A stretch of DNA of 9,930 bases. It comes from CAZJCK01 sp964544635 (GTDB taxonomy: Bacteria; Zixibacteria; MSB-5A5; GN15; FEB-12). A program made the translations under genes and the position numbers. Below the pieces are notes generated by a model. The model saw only the letters and a list, made by a program, of their open reading frames with translations. It did no database searches and was not told the origin of the DNA. The number at the start of each line of letters is the position of its first letter. The first letter of the stretch is position 1. The stretch is from assembly GCA_964544635.1 (NCBI GenBank), contig CAZJCK010000099.1, positions 1 to 9,930 on the forward strand. Direction: 5' to 3'. Of this stretch, positions 1-6,976 are shown one piece after another.

Positions 1-758
1 CGGGCGCGAACGCCGTAGTTGACGTTGTCCTCGATCCATTCGAAGAAGCGGTCCTGGCGGTTGATCGGCATGCGCGGCTGCAGGATCTTCGGGTCGTTCC
101 ATTGCGTCAGTACCTCGGCATCCTGCGTCCAGATTTTCACTCTGGATCGCGGCACCCTGGTCTGCCAGTCCTTGCCGACCACGGCGTTGGTGTACAACAG
201 CCGAAGTGTGACATTGCGCGACAGTTTCTCAAGCGGCTTCACAATGATGCTCGCAAAGTCCGGCTTGCTGTTGCGCGATACGTCGGGGATGCCGTCGGAC
301 AGCATCACGATCGTGATCGGGCGCAGGGTCAGCTTGCGATTTTTCACCGTCAGCGCGACCTGCTCGAAGAAGGCGTTGTAATCGGTGAACGGGTTGGGCT
401 GCTCCTTCGGGAAGATCTTGTGCAGTTCGTCCCGAATTTCCGCGACCGATTTGTTCTCGAAGGTCTGGATCGGGAAGAACGTTTTTGCTTCATCTACCCG
501 CGCCCCGCCGATCGAGCTGACGAACAGCACGTCGGGCGTCTCCAGCCCGCCCAACCCATGCAGGTGGCTGTACAGGTAGTGCGCGAGGAAGTCGATAGAA
601 TCGTCGAAATACTCCCCGTTCATGAACGAGCCGCTGATGTCGACACCGACAAACATGCACATGCGCGGTTTCGGATCGCCGTTGATCAGGCAACCGTTGA
701 GCATGAGCGCGGCAATCACGAGCAGTACGACGGCAATCTTAGGCATCGATGTTTTCAT
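1..758 (-). CDS. VWA-domain lipoprotein, 3' end beyond the window
   Basis: An open frame of 252 codons without a stop runs from an ATG at 758 through the left edge, so the C-terminus is missing. Residues 1-23 form a lipoprotein signal peptide: basic start, hydrophobic core, and lipobox LNGC with the acceptor Cys at 23. The mature part opens with a von Willebrand factor A fold. The metal-ion-dependent adhesion site is complete: DISGS at 40-44, a Thr at 125 (FTDYNAFF context) and LSDG at 153-156. This predicts an envelope-anchored protein binding partners through a divalent cation; the partner is unknown. A second ATG at 746 would also keep a signal peptide. The start overlaps the end of the upstream membrane-protein gene by 20 bases, which implies translational coupling and a shared role. 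Which VWA subfamily it belongs to I cannot tell. Confidence 0.85.
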   Translation of the reverse strand, partial: MKTSMPKIAVVLLVIAALMLNGCLINGDPKPRMCMFVGVDISGSFMNGEYFDDSIDFLAHYLYSHLHGLGGLETPDVLFVSSIGGARVDEAKTFFPIQTFENKSVAEIRDELHKIFPKEQPNPFTDYNAFFEQVALTVKNRKLTLRPITIVMLSDGIPDVSRNSKPDFASIIVKPLEKLSRNVTLRLLYTNAVVGKDWQTRVPRSRVKIWTQDAEVLTQWNDPKILQPRMPINRQDRFFEWIEDNVNYGVRA

Positions 759-1989
759 ACTCCCTCCGCGGCTCGGGTTGTTCGACCGGGGCCGGCTTGC
801 GACCGACCGAGCCGGTGCTGCGCAGGCTTTTGGTGTCGGTGACCGAGGCCATCGACTTGAACGGCAGGTCGAACAGGTGGTTACCGCTCAACAGCAGCGT
901 GCAGAAATTCAACCCGGCGGCGATCACCTGCAGCGGCGGCAACATCAGCGACGCCAGCAGTCCTTCCGCCTGGGTCTGCATCCAGGCCAGTTCGGTCTTG
1001 AGACGATCGACAAATTCCGACGATACTCCGGCGAGGCGGGTCTTGATGCCGTCGGGCTGGCTGAACACCACCATACCGCGACCCTGGATCAGGTACAGGA
1101 TGGTCGGCGTACCATGAGCGGCAAACAGGAACCACGACAGGCTGCGGATACCGAACCAGACAAATGTCGAAATGCCCAGAATACCGGGGACACCGAGGCT
1201 GAAGTCGCTCGAGTACTGGGCGAACCAGGGTACCAGGGCGTCGACAAACTCACGGTACAAAAACAGCACCTCGACCATCAGCACCACCGCTTCGATGGCG
1301 GCGATACTGACGATAGAGCGGACGCTCTTCTGCTTGACGGCGTCGACAAAATTCGACAACACGGCATAGCTGCCCAGCACGATGAAGAGCAGGAAGACGA
1401 ATAAGGGGATGCGGACATAGTTGATATGCAGCGTTTCGCCGGTAATGTTGGAGAAAACGTCGAGCACCAGCGGCGTCATCACGTAGGTGAAAATGACGGC
1501 TTCGACGAAACACCAGAAGATGGTCATGAAGACGGCTACCCACGGTACCGGCGAGCTGAGGACATTCTGGCTCAGGCTCTTGACCATACGGAACGGCGTG
1601 AAGATGACCTCCTGCACCAGCGACCAGGCCGCCATGACAGTCACCTTGGCGAACTCGACGACAGCGACTGCGAAGATGAAGCCGAACTTGAGCAGGCCGC
1701 CCCAGTACATGATGATCGATTTGCCGAGATCCCACCAGGTGATGAGAAGATCGGTGAGGAACTCCCGGCGATTGGGGCGCATGACCACCGACAGCAGGCA
1801 GGCGATCGAGGCCCAGCAGCCGAGGATAAAAGCCAGGGTAGGCAACAGCAGGAAGGTTCGTTTTCCGGCCATGGACCAGAAGGGGTCACCGGCCCCCCAG
1901 GCGAATTGTACAAAGGCGTCCTGGAACAAGAGCGGGAAGAACAGAAACGACAGGACAGCCTTGAGAATACCGCTGTTTTCGGTAAACAT
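739..1989 (-). CDS. Polytopic membrane protein of unknown function
   Basis: This 416-residue protein is not one I recognise. It has many hydrophobic stretches, roughly at residues 9-30, 46-69, 91-120, 150-171, 193-213, 225-246, 266-290 and possibly 343-367, so six to eight membrane passes are likely. A loop near 310-340 contains charged residues, and the last about 45 residues are soluble, polar and rich in Pro, Arg and Glu (PAPVEQPEPRRE). No catalytic motif or transporter signature stands out. The ATG at 1989 is supported by AAGGGAG at 1997-2003, seven bases upstream. Its stop lies inside the start region of the VWA lipoprotein gene, so the two are probably made together, perhaps as a membrane anchor or channel with an extracytoplasmic VWA partner; that pairing is inference. 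It is separated from icd by a non-coding region containing a terminator-like hairpin, so it probably has its own promoter. Confidence 0.85.
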   Translation of the reverse strand: MFTENSGILKAVLSFLFFPLLFQDAFVQFAWGAGDPFWSMAGKRTFLLLPTLAFILGCWASIACLLSVVMRPNRREFLTDLLITWWDLGKSIIMYWGGLLKFGFIFAVAVVEFAKVTVMAAWSLVQEVIFTPFRMVKSLSQNVLSSPVPWVAVFMTIFWCFVEAVIFTYVMTPLVLDVFSNITGETLHINYVRIPLFVFLLFIVLGSYAVLSNFVDAVKQKSVRSIVSIAAIEAVVLMVEVLFLYREFVDALVPWFAQYSSDFSLGVPGILGISTFVWFGIRSLSWFLFAAHGTPTILYLIQGRGMVVFSQPDGIKTRLAGVSSEFVDRLKTELAWMQTQAEGLLASLMLPPLQVIAAGLNFCTLLLSGNHLFDLPFKSMASVTDTKSLRSTGSVGRKPAPVEQPEPRREYENIDA

Positions 1990-2180
1990 GGCAAAACTCC
2001 CTTGTAAGGATGGGCAATGCGGGAAAATCAGGATTGAATGATTAGTGACTTCCCTTGTATCGGAAGCCGGGAGGGCTGAATTTAAGATAATCTGACATTA
2101 TTTACCCATCCCAAACGGTTGCCCACCAAGCGCTTACGTCCACAAGGACGAATATCGCCTTCGGCCGGCCTGTTTGGGGA

Positions 2181-2235
2181 ACTGCGCTGCTGGAGAGAAA
2201 AGAAACAGCGCGCACGAGGACGTACGCGCTGCACA
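2181..2235. repeat. 55-base direct repeat, left copy at the edge of the N gap
   Basis: These 55 bases are identical to 2336-2390. The copy ends exactly where the Ns begin, and the other begins exactly where they end. Exact identity, exact abutment and the length of 55, a common de Bruijn k-mer size, suggest unresolved contig overlap. A genuine tandem repeat that collapsed in assembly is the alternative. Confidence 0.9.
2198..2231 (-). terminator. Terminator-like hairpin, left copy
   Basis: In minus-strand RNA the arms 2231-2221 and 2216-2206 form 11 pairs, ten Watson-Crick and one U-G wobble, around a four-base loop, followed at once by UUUCUUUU (2205-2198). On the plus strand the wobble becomes a C-A mismatch and no T-tract follows, so the element is oriented for minus-strand transcription. 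It may be an assembly duplicate of the right copy. Confidence 0.6.
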
Positions 2236-2335
2236 NNNNNNNNNNNNNNNNNNNNNNNNNNNNNNNNNNNNNNNNNNNNNNNNNNNNNNNNNNNNNNNNN
2301 NNNNNNNNNNNNNNNNNNNNNNNNNNNNNNNNNNN
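2236..2335. other. Assembly gap of exactly 100 Ns
   Basis: One hundred consecutive undetermined bases, the conventional placeholder for a scaffold gap of unknown size. Its real length may be zero or even negative (overlap), given the identical 55-base edges. Confidence 0.98.
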
Positions 2336-2390
2336 ACTGCGCTGCTGGAGAGAAAAGAAACAGCGCGCACGAGGACGTACGCGCTGCACA
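2336..2390. repeat. 55-base direct repeat, right copy at the edge of the N gap
   Basis: Base-for-base identical to 2181-2235 and starts at the first base after the gap. This copy is the one contiguous with icd, and it carries the same hairpin plus U-tract. Confidence 0.9.
2353..2386 (-). terminator. Rho-independent terminator of the sucD-icd operon
   Basis: Same structure as at 2198-2231: an 11-pair stem (2386-2376 with 2371-2361), a four-base loop, and UUUCUUUU at 2360-2353. It lies 100 bases beyond the icd stop codon with no gene between, which suits the end of the metabolic operon. The U-tract is interrupted by one C, so termination may be incomplete. Confidence 0.7.
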
Positions 2391-2438
2391 GAGTGCCGGA
2401 TGGCGCCTGTCGGCGGCAGTGACATCACTTCATATTTC

Positions 2439-2468
2439 GTGGGCGACAGACCTGCCGGTTTGCCCCAC
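2439..2468 (-). other. Imperfect hairpin just after icd
   Basis: GTGGG (2439-2443) pairs with CCCAC (2464-2468), and CAGACC (2447-2452) pairs with GGTTTG (2457-2462) with one mismatch or wobble, around the loop TGCC; a three-base versus one-base bulge separates the two stems. It starts 17 bases after the icd stop. No T-tract follows on the minus strand, so it looks more like a 3'-end stabilising structure than a terminator. Confidence 0.45.
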
Positions 2469-2485
2469 CTATATCAACAGAACGC

Positions 2486-3733
2486 CTACTTCATATTCTT
2501 GATGATAGCGGTGGCGTAGTCGGACGTACCCACTTCCTTCGCCCCCTTCATCTGGCGGGCCAGGTCGTAGGTGACGGTCTTCTTCAAAATCGTCGCCGCC
2601 ATCGCCTTCTCGATCATTGCCGACGCTTTCTCCCAGCCGAGATAATTCAGCATCATCACCGCCGAAAGAATGAGCGAACCGGGGTTGACCTTGTCCTTGT
2701 CGGCATACTTCGGCGCCGTGCCGTGGGTCGCCTCGAACAGGCCGATATAATCGCCGATATTGGCGCCGGGCGCCATACCCAGCCCGCCCACCTGCGCGGC
2801 ACAGGCATCGGACAGGTAATCGCCATTGAGGTTGGGCGTCGCCACGACATCGTATTCGTCGGGGCGCAACAGCACCTGCTGGAACATCGAGTCGGCGATG
2901 CGATCCTTGATGACGATTTTACCCTTCGGCACCTTGCCACTGTGCTTGTCCCACAGTTCGTCCTCGGTAACGATCTGGCTGCGGAACTCCTTCTTGGCCA
3001 GTTCATACCCCCAGTCACGGAAGGCGCCCTCGGTGAACTTCATGATGTTCCCCTTGTGCACCAGCGTGACCGACTTGCGGTTGCGTTCGATCGCCCATTC
3101 GATCGCCTTGCGCACCAGCTGCTGGGTTGCTTTCACCGAGATCGGTTTGATACCGATGCCGGAATCCTTGCGGATGTCGCGACCCATCTCGGTATTGAGC
3201 CAGTCGATGACCTTCTTCGCGTCTTTGCTGCCCTTCTTCCATTCGATACCGGCGTAGACATCCTCGGTGTTCTCACGGAATATAATGACATCGAGTTTCT
3301 CCGGCGCCACGACCGGTGAACCGACACCCTTGAAGTAGCGTACCGGTCGCACGCAGGCATACAGGTTGAGATGCTGGCGCAACGATACGTTGAGCGAACG
3401 GAAACCGCCGCCGACCGGCGTGGTGAGCGGACCTTTGAGGGCGACGTAGTACTTACTGATGGCCGCCTCGGTCTCCTCCGGCAGCCATTCCTTGTACAAT
3501 TCGTTCGCCTTCTCACCCGCGTACACGTCCATCCAGGCGATCTTCTTCTTGCCCTTGTAGGCTTTCTCAACGGCGGCGTCGACGACGCGCCGGGTTGCTT
3601 TCATGATGTCGCGGCCGATACCGTCCCCCTCGATCACCGGGATGATCGGGTTGTCGGGGATCTGAAGTGTTTTATTCTTCAGACTGATAGGCGTACCATC
3701 CTCAGGTACCTTAATGTGCTTGTACTTTGGCAT
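2486..3733 (-). CDS. icd: Isocitrate dehydrogenase, NADP-type
   Basis: Interconverts isocitrate and 2-oxoglutarate plus CO2 with NADP. The 415-residue protein aligns from memory with E. coli Icd (416 residues) nearly end to end. Visible marks: IEGDGIG near 35-41; GPLTTPVGGGFRSLNVSLRQ at 101-120, with the Ser equivalent to E. coli Ser113 at 113; FRENTEDVYAGIEW; VHKGNIMKF with the catalytic Lys near 227; NLNGDYLSDA with metal-binding Asp at 305 and 309. NADP preference is indicated by Lys342-Tyr343 (HGTAPKY) and by Tyr389 and Arg393 (TYDLAR). I chose the ATG at 3733, not a TTG at 3763 inside the end of mdh, because AAGGGA sits five bases upstream and the length then matches the family. It is the last gene of the operon, 19 bases after mdh; with KOR it covers citrate-cycle steps on both sides of 2-oxoglutarate. 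Confidence 0.97.
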   Translation of the reverse strand: MPKYKHIKVPEDGTPISLKNKTLQIPDNPIIPVIEGDGIGRDIMKATRRVVDAAVEKAYKGKKKIAWMDVYAGEKANELYKEWLPEETEAAISKYYVALKGPLTTPVGGGFRSLNVSLRQHLNLYACVRPVRYFKGVGSPVVAPEKLDVIIFRENTEDVYAGIEWKKGSKDAKKVIDWLNTEMGRDIRKDSGIGIKPISVKATQQLVRKAIEWAIERNRKSVTLVHKGNIMKFTEGAFRDWGYELAKKEFRSQIVTEDELWDKHSGKVPKGKIVIKDRIADSMFQQVLLRPDEYDVVATPNLNGDYLSDACAAQVGGLGMAPGANIGDYIGLFEATHGTAPKYADKDKVNPGSLILSAVMMLNYLGWEKASAMIEKAMAATILKKTVTYDLARQMKGAKEVGTSDYATAIIKNMK

Positions 3734-3738
3734 ATACG

Positions 3739-3744
3739 TCCCTT
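3739..3744 (-). promoter_or_regulatory. Ribosome binding site that decides the icd start
   Basis: AAGGGA on the minus strand, five bases before the ATG at 3733. It favours that ATG over the in-frame TTG ten codons upstream. Confidence 0.75.
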
Positions 3745-3752
3745 GCTGTCCT

Positions 3753-4679
3753 TTAGTAGCCAACGGCCTTGAGATGTTCTTTATACGTCTTGGCTGAGTT
3801 CTGCAGTGCGCTCAGTTCCGACTTGGTCAGCTTCAGTTCGAGGATCTTCTCCACACCCTTGGCGCCGAGCACCACCGGTACCCCGATGTAGATATCCTTG
3901 ATGCCGTACTGGCCGGTCAGGTAGGCCGAAGCCGGCACGACGCGCTTCTCATCGGAGATGATCGAGCGGCACATGTCGACCGACGAGGCAGCCGGGGCGT
4001 AGTAGGCCGAACCGGTCTTGAGCAGCTTGACGATTTCGCCGCCGCCGCCTTTGGTGCGTTCGCTGATCGCTTTGATGCGGTCCTTGGGGATCAGTTCGCC
4101 GATCGGCACGCCGGAGACAGTGGTGTAGCGCGGCAGCGGCACCATGGTATCGCCATGACCGCCCAGCACCATTGCCTGGACATCGGTCATCGCCACGCCC
4201 AGCTCCATGGCGACGAAGGCGCGGAAGCGGGTGGAATCGAGCACGCCGGCCTGGCCGACGACGCGTTCTTTCGGGAAACCGGTCACTTTCTGCATGTGGA
4301 AGGTCATCAGGTCGAGCGGGTTGGAAACAACAATGACGATCGACTTGGGGGCATACTTCTTGATCTGTTCGGCCGCTTTGCCGACGATATCGGCGTTGGA
4401 CTTGATCAGGTCCTCGCGACTCATGCCCGGTGTCCGCGGTTTGCCGGCGGTCATAATGACAACATCGGCACCCTTAATATCGGTATACTTGTTGGTTCCG
4501 GTCACCATGGCATTGTAGCCGCGCACCGGGCCGGACTGCGTCAGGTCAAGCGCCTTTCCCTGCGGCATCCCCTCGACGATATCGACGAGGACGACATCGG
4601 CAAAATTCGCTTCGGCCAGGTACAAGGCACAACTTGCGCCGACATTCCCGGCGCCAATTACTGCGATCTTCCTATTCAT
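3753..4679 (-). CDS. mdh: Malate dehydrogenase, LDH-like type
   Basis: Interconverts malate and oxaloacetate. The 308-residue length and motif order fit the LDH-like malate dehydrogenases of many bacteria. The Rossmann loop GAGNVG is at 9-14, and Asp33 after the second strand predicts NAD rather than NADP. The mobile substrate loop reads GKPRTPGMSR (79-88): Arg82 occupies the position where lactate dehydrogenases have Gln, which marks malate/oxaloacetate specificity. Asn120, the Asp148/Arg151 pair (LDSTRFR) and catalytic His175 (GGHGD) complete the active site. ATG at 4679 with GGAGG four bases upstream. It follows the LarA homologue by 33 bases and is followed by icd after 19. Its immediate neighbour being a putative 2-hydroxy-acid racemase is unusual and may bear on how malate is supplied. 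Confidence 0.97.
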   Translation of the reverse strand: MNRKIAVIGAGNVGASCALYLAEANFADVVLVDIVEGMPQGKALDLTQSGPVRGYNAMVTGTNKYTDIKGADVVIMTAGKPRTPGMSREDLIKSNADIVGKAAEQIKKYAPKSIVIVVSNPLDLMTFHMQKVTGFPKERVVGQAGVLDSTRFRAFVAMELGVAMTDVQAMVLGGHGDTMVPLPRYTTVSGVPIGELIPKDRIKAISERTKGGGGEIVKLLKTGSAYYAPAASSVDMCRSIISDEKRVVPASAYLTGQYGIKDIYIGVPVVLGAKGVEKILELKLTKSELSALQNSAKTYKEHLKAVGY

Positions 4680-4712
4680 ACTACCTCCACATGCTTGAGT
4701 TTTTATGGGTCG

Positions 4713-5939
4713 TTATTCTGTTGTCAATACCATATTCCCGGCATCATGCACGACTGCTACCCTGGCGCCGGGTCGCCGTTGGGCCAGGGAGTCGATCATC
4801 TCCTGCAGGTCACCGAGCGGTTTGTAGTACACTTTTTCGACATCCGTGCCGGCCAGTTCCGACCATACCCAGACGCCGATGCGACGCTGCATATCGATTA
4901 CCCGCGACAGTTTGTGCGAACCGAACAGCAACTTGCCGTCGCGCGGCTTGTTAGATGTTGCATCCCAGTGATCAGCCAGCTCGAAAAAGTGCGCCGAGCC
5001 GACACCGTCACGGCAGGGCGACACCAGCACGGCATCGCCACCGTCGACTACCGCCATCTGCGTATTCTCAATGGCTTTCTGAATCTGGTACAGGTTACCG
5101 TCGAGCGGCGGGCGCAGTTCGGCTATGAGCAGGTCGTACGGCGCCGTTGCCTTTCTTGAGAAGACGGGCACCGCCCGTTCGGTGGCGCGACGAAACGCCT
5201 CGCGGATCTCCCCCGCCGTCACGGCGACCACTTCAGTCGGCGATATGCTGATGGTCTGAATTGCAAACAGCTTGTCGGTATCGGCCAGGCCGAGCAGTTC
5301 GTCGAGGTGTTCCGACATGGGGTTGCCGTCCAGACGCATCGGCCGACACGCCAGCGAGTTGGCAAGGTTGTGATTTCGTTCGATCGTACCGAGATTCGCC
5401 AGGCCGGGAAAGAGCGACTTGCGACCACCGGTAAAGCCGGCAAAATAGTGCGGTTCCACTGAGTTGATGGCGATGACGCGTTTTGCCTCGACAAATCGAC
5501 GGTCGAGCATGACATCACCGCCAAAGCGATCGACCCCAATGCTCTCGTGAGCAGCGGTGTCGGTGGCGACATGATATTCGACGCGCTCGCACAGGCGTTC
5601 GCGGAGGTCGCCAAAGATCTTGTCGTAGTGAGCATCGGTCGGGGGCTGGTGGGTGCCGGTGGCAATCAGGAAACGGCTCTTGTCCAAAATGCCGGGCCAG
5701 ATCCGGTTGAGCCAGGAAAGGATGAGCGGTGTCGGGGTGTTGCGGTGCCCGTCGTTGAGCACGAACAGCAGATCGTCCGACTCAAGCCAGTCACTCCCGC
5801 CGTGCTCCCTGATCTGCGCTTCGAACTGCTCAATCGAATAAAGAGCCTCACCGGGGTCGGGTGCATACTCATCGGTGCTCATGCTGTCCGGTATGCGAAG
5901 CGATATCGTGTCTGAACCGTACGCTACGTCGATATCCAT
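4713..5939 (-). CDS. LarA-family nickel-pincer 2-hydroxy-acid racemase homologue
   Basis: The family contains lactate racemase LarA, which uses the nickel pincer nucleotide cofactor to racemise or epimerise 2-hydroxy acids. This 408-residue protein (family about 420) has both halves. Active-site candidates appear in order: Asp63 and Arg66 (NDGHRNTP), His97 (ATGTH), His164 (EPHYFAG), Lys174 (TGGRKSLFPG) and His190 (ERNHNL). The 10- and 16-residue steps between His164, Lys174 and His190 equal those of the characterised enzyme, where the Lys binds the cofactor covalently, so the protein is probably active. Substrate cannot be read from sequence; position beside mdh and KOR makes malate or 2-hydroxyglutarate reasonable alternatives to lactate. 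No larB, larC or larE cofactor genes are in view. The ATG at 5939 has only a distant AAGGAG, 17 bases upstream, so expression may be weak or coupled to ndk. Confidence 0.85.
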   Translation of the reverse strand: MDIDVAYGSDTISLRIPDSMSTDEYAPDPGEALYSIEQFEAQIREHGGSDWLESDDLLFVLNDGHRNTPTPLILSWLNRIWPGILDKSRFLIATGTHQPPTDAHYDKIFGDLRERLCERVEYHVATDTAAHESIGVDRFGGDVMLDRRFVEAKRVIAINSVEPHYFAGFTGGRKSLFPGLANLGTIERNHNLANSLACRPMRLDGNPMSEHLDELLGLADTDKLFAIQTISISPTEVVAVTAGEIREAFRRATERAVPVFSRKATAPYDLLIAELRPPLDGNLYQIQKAIENTQMAVVDGGDAVLVSPCRDGVGSAHFFELADHWDATSNKPRDGKLLFGSHKLSRVIDMQRRIGVWVWSELAGTDVEKVYYKPLGDLQEMIDSLAQRRPGARVAVVHDAGNMVLTTE

Positions 5940-5977
5940 GCAGGTGCTTTCGCCCGCTCCTTGTAACCAAACAGGGT

Positions 5978-6382
5978 TTACTTGTCGCTGAAGAAGAACG
6001 CAATCTCCTTGGCCGCATTTTCATCGGAATCCGAGGCATGGACCGAGTTCTTCTCGATATTGAGTGCGATCTCCTGACGAATGGTGCCGACCGCCGCATT
6101 CTCCGGGTTGGTGGCGCCGATCAGTTCGCGGACGCCGGCCACGGCGTCGTCTTTTTCCAGCACCATCGGTACGACCGGACCGGACGACATGAATGCGACC
6201 AGTGAATCGAGAAACGGTTTGCCTTCGTGTACCTTGTAGAACTGCCGGGCTTCGGCCTCGCTCAGGTAGACCATGCGCATCTGCACAATCTTGAATCCGG
6301 CTTTCTCGATCCGATTGATGATGTGACCGACGAGGTTCCGTTCAGTCGCATCCGGCTTGATCATCAGAAGGGTCTGACTCAC
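5978..6382 (-). CDS. ndk: Nucleoside diphosphate kinase
   Basis: Transfers the gamma-phosphate of NTPs to NDPs through a phosphohistidine. The 134-residue protein is slightly shorter than the usual 140 or so but has every active-site element: Lys9 (IKPDA), Tyr49, Arg85, Thr91, Arg102 (GTIRQ), Asn112 and the phosphorylated His115 in NSVHASDS. Start is GTG at 6382, backed by AAGGAG at 6388-6393, five bases away and overlapping the korC stop. It sits between the KOR genes and the LarA homologue. A place in an operon with sucD suggests it re-equilibrates GTP/ATP from succinyl-CoA ligase; this is inference, as the nucleotide specificity of the ligase beta subunit is not visible. Confidence 0.97.
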   Translation of the reverse strand: MSQTLLMIKPDATERNLVGHIINRIEKAGFKIVQMRMVYLSEAEARQFYKVHEGKPFLDSLVAFMSSGPVVPMVLEKDDAVAGVRELIGATNPENAAVGTIRQEIALNIEKNSVHASDSDENAAKEIAFFFSDK

Positions 6383-6391
6383 GGTTACTCC

Positions 6392-6973
6392 TTATTCTGC
6401 GTTCTTCAGGCCCATGGCGGCATCGTAGCCGAGGGCGATGGCCTTGCGGTTGCGGTCCTCGGTGCCACGCGGGGCACGGTTGAGTACGGCGTTGATGAGC
6501 GCCTCGCGATCGACGATATCGGTAAGAGCGCTGACGGCGCCCAGCGCCACGACGTTGGCCACCATGATGTGGCCGGCCTCTTCGCGGGCCAGGCGCGTAA
6601 ACGGCAGGCCGTAGTACTTGTCGGTCGGGAAATCGGTGACGAGGGTGGTGTCGACGATAAGCATGCCGTCCTCTTTCAGGTCGGAATAATACTTGTCGAG
6701 CGACTCCTGTGTCATCGCCAGCAGCAGGTCGAGCTTCATTGCTTTCGGGTAGTAAATCTCGTCGTCGGAAATGACGACATCCGATTTCGACGCACCGCCG
6801 CGCGCCTCGGGGCCGTACGACTGGGTCTGGACGACATTGCGTTCCGACGACGTCCCGATCGCTTCTGAGAGTACCACCGACGCAAAAATCATACCCTGGC
6901 CACCGGAACCGGACAAGCGGATCTCGTACCGGTCGGTCGGGACCTTCACCTTGTCGAGGAGTTTCTCACTCAT
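6392..6973 (-). CDS. korC: 2-oxoglutarate:ferredoxin oxidoreductase gamma subunit
   Basis: Gamma subunit of the thiamine-diphosphate, CoA-dependent 2-oxoacid:ferredoxin oxidoreductases. The 193-residue protein has the family's N-terminal nucleotide-fold loop GSGGQG (22-27) and the hallmark QSYGPEARGGASKSDVVIS stretch (51-69), then a hydrophobic strand-helix pattern to the C-terminus. It is a stand-alone chain, as in four-subunit KORs, not fused to alpha. ATG at 6973, three bases after the korB stop, with AGGAGGG ten bases upstream inside korB. The 2-oxoglutarate assignment rests on context (sucD, icd) more than on residues in this subunit; pyruvate or branched-chain oxoacids are the alternatives. 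Confidence 0.9.
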   Translation of the reverse strand: MSEKLLDKVKVPTDRYEIRLSGSGGQGMIFASVVLSEAIGTSSERNVVQTQSYGPEARGGASKSDVVISDDEIYYPKAMKLDLLLAMTQESLDKYYSDLKEDGMLIVDTTLVTDFPTDKYYGLPFTRLAREEAGHIMVANVVALGAVSALTDIVDREALINAVLNRAPRGTEDRNRKAIALGYDAAMGLKNAE

Positions 6974-6976
6974 GGT

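Larger units (their letters stand above)
1990..2485. other. Non-coding region between icd and the membrane-protein gene
   Basis: No supportable gene lies in these 496 bases; frames that cross it owe their length to the N run. Going from icd leftwards it holds an imperfect hairpin (2439-2468), a terminator-like hairpin inside a 55-base sequence present on both sides of a 100-N gap, a palindrome GGCCGGCC (2163-2170), and a small perfect hairpin CGTCC-ACAA-GGACG (2137-2150). The AT-richer stretch at about 2035-2105 is the most likely place for a promoter serving the membrane-protein gene, but I see no convincing -35/-10 pair. If the gap is an artefact, the true spacer would be about 341 bases. 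Confidence 0.7.

Noticed and set aside
102..1404. Plus-strand open frames opposite the VWA lipoprotein and membrane-protein genes
   Set aside because: The minus-strand readings have a signal peptide, a MIDAS motif and membrane helices; the plus-strand ones have none.
2035..2105. Sigma-70 promoter for the membrane-protein gene
   Set aside because: The stretch is AT-richer, but candidate boxes match the consensus at only about four of six positions with poor spacing.
2137..2150. Small hairpin CGTCC-ACAA-GGACG as a second terminator
   Set aside because: Five pairs only and no T-tract on either strand.
2181..2390. CRISPR array or integrative-element direct repeats
   Set aside because: Only two copies, both ending exactly at the gap, no spacer, no cas or integrase genes; an assembly overlap explains them better.
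2102..2502. Short open frames running through the N gap
   Set aside because: Their length depends on undetermined bases and on the repeated 55-base edges; no coding signature.
4155..5159. Plus-strand open frame spanning the mdh and racemase genes
   Set aside because: It crosses the intergenic space and runs antisense to two conserved enzymes; low-complexity, no motif, no good ribosome binding site.
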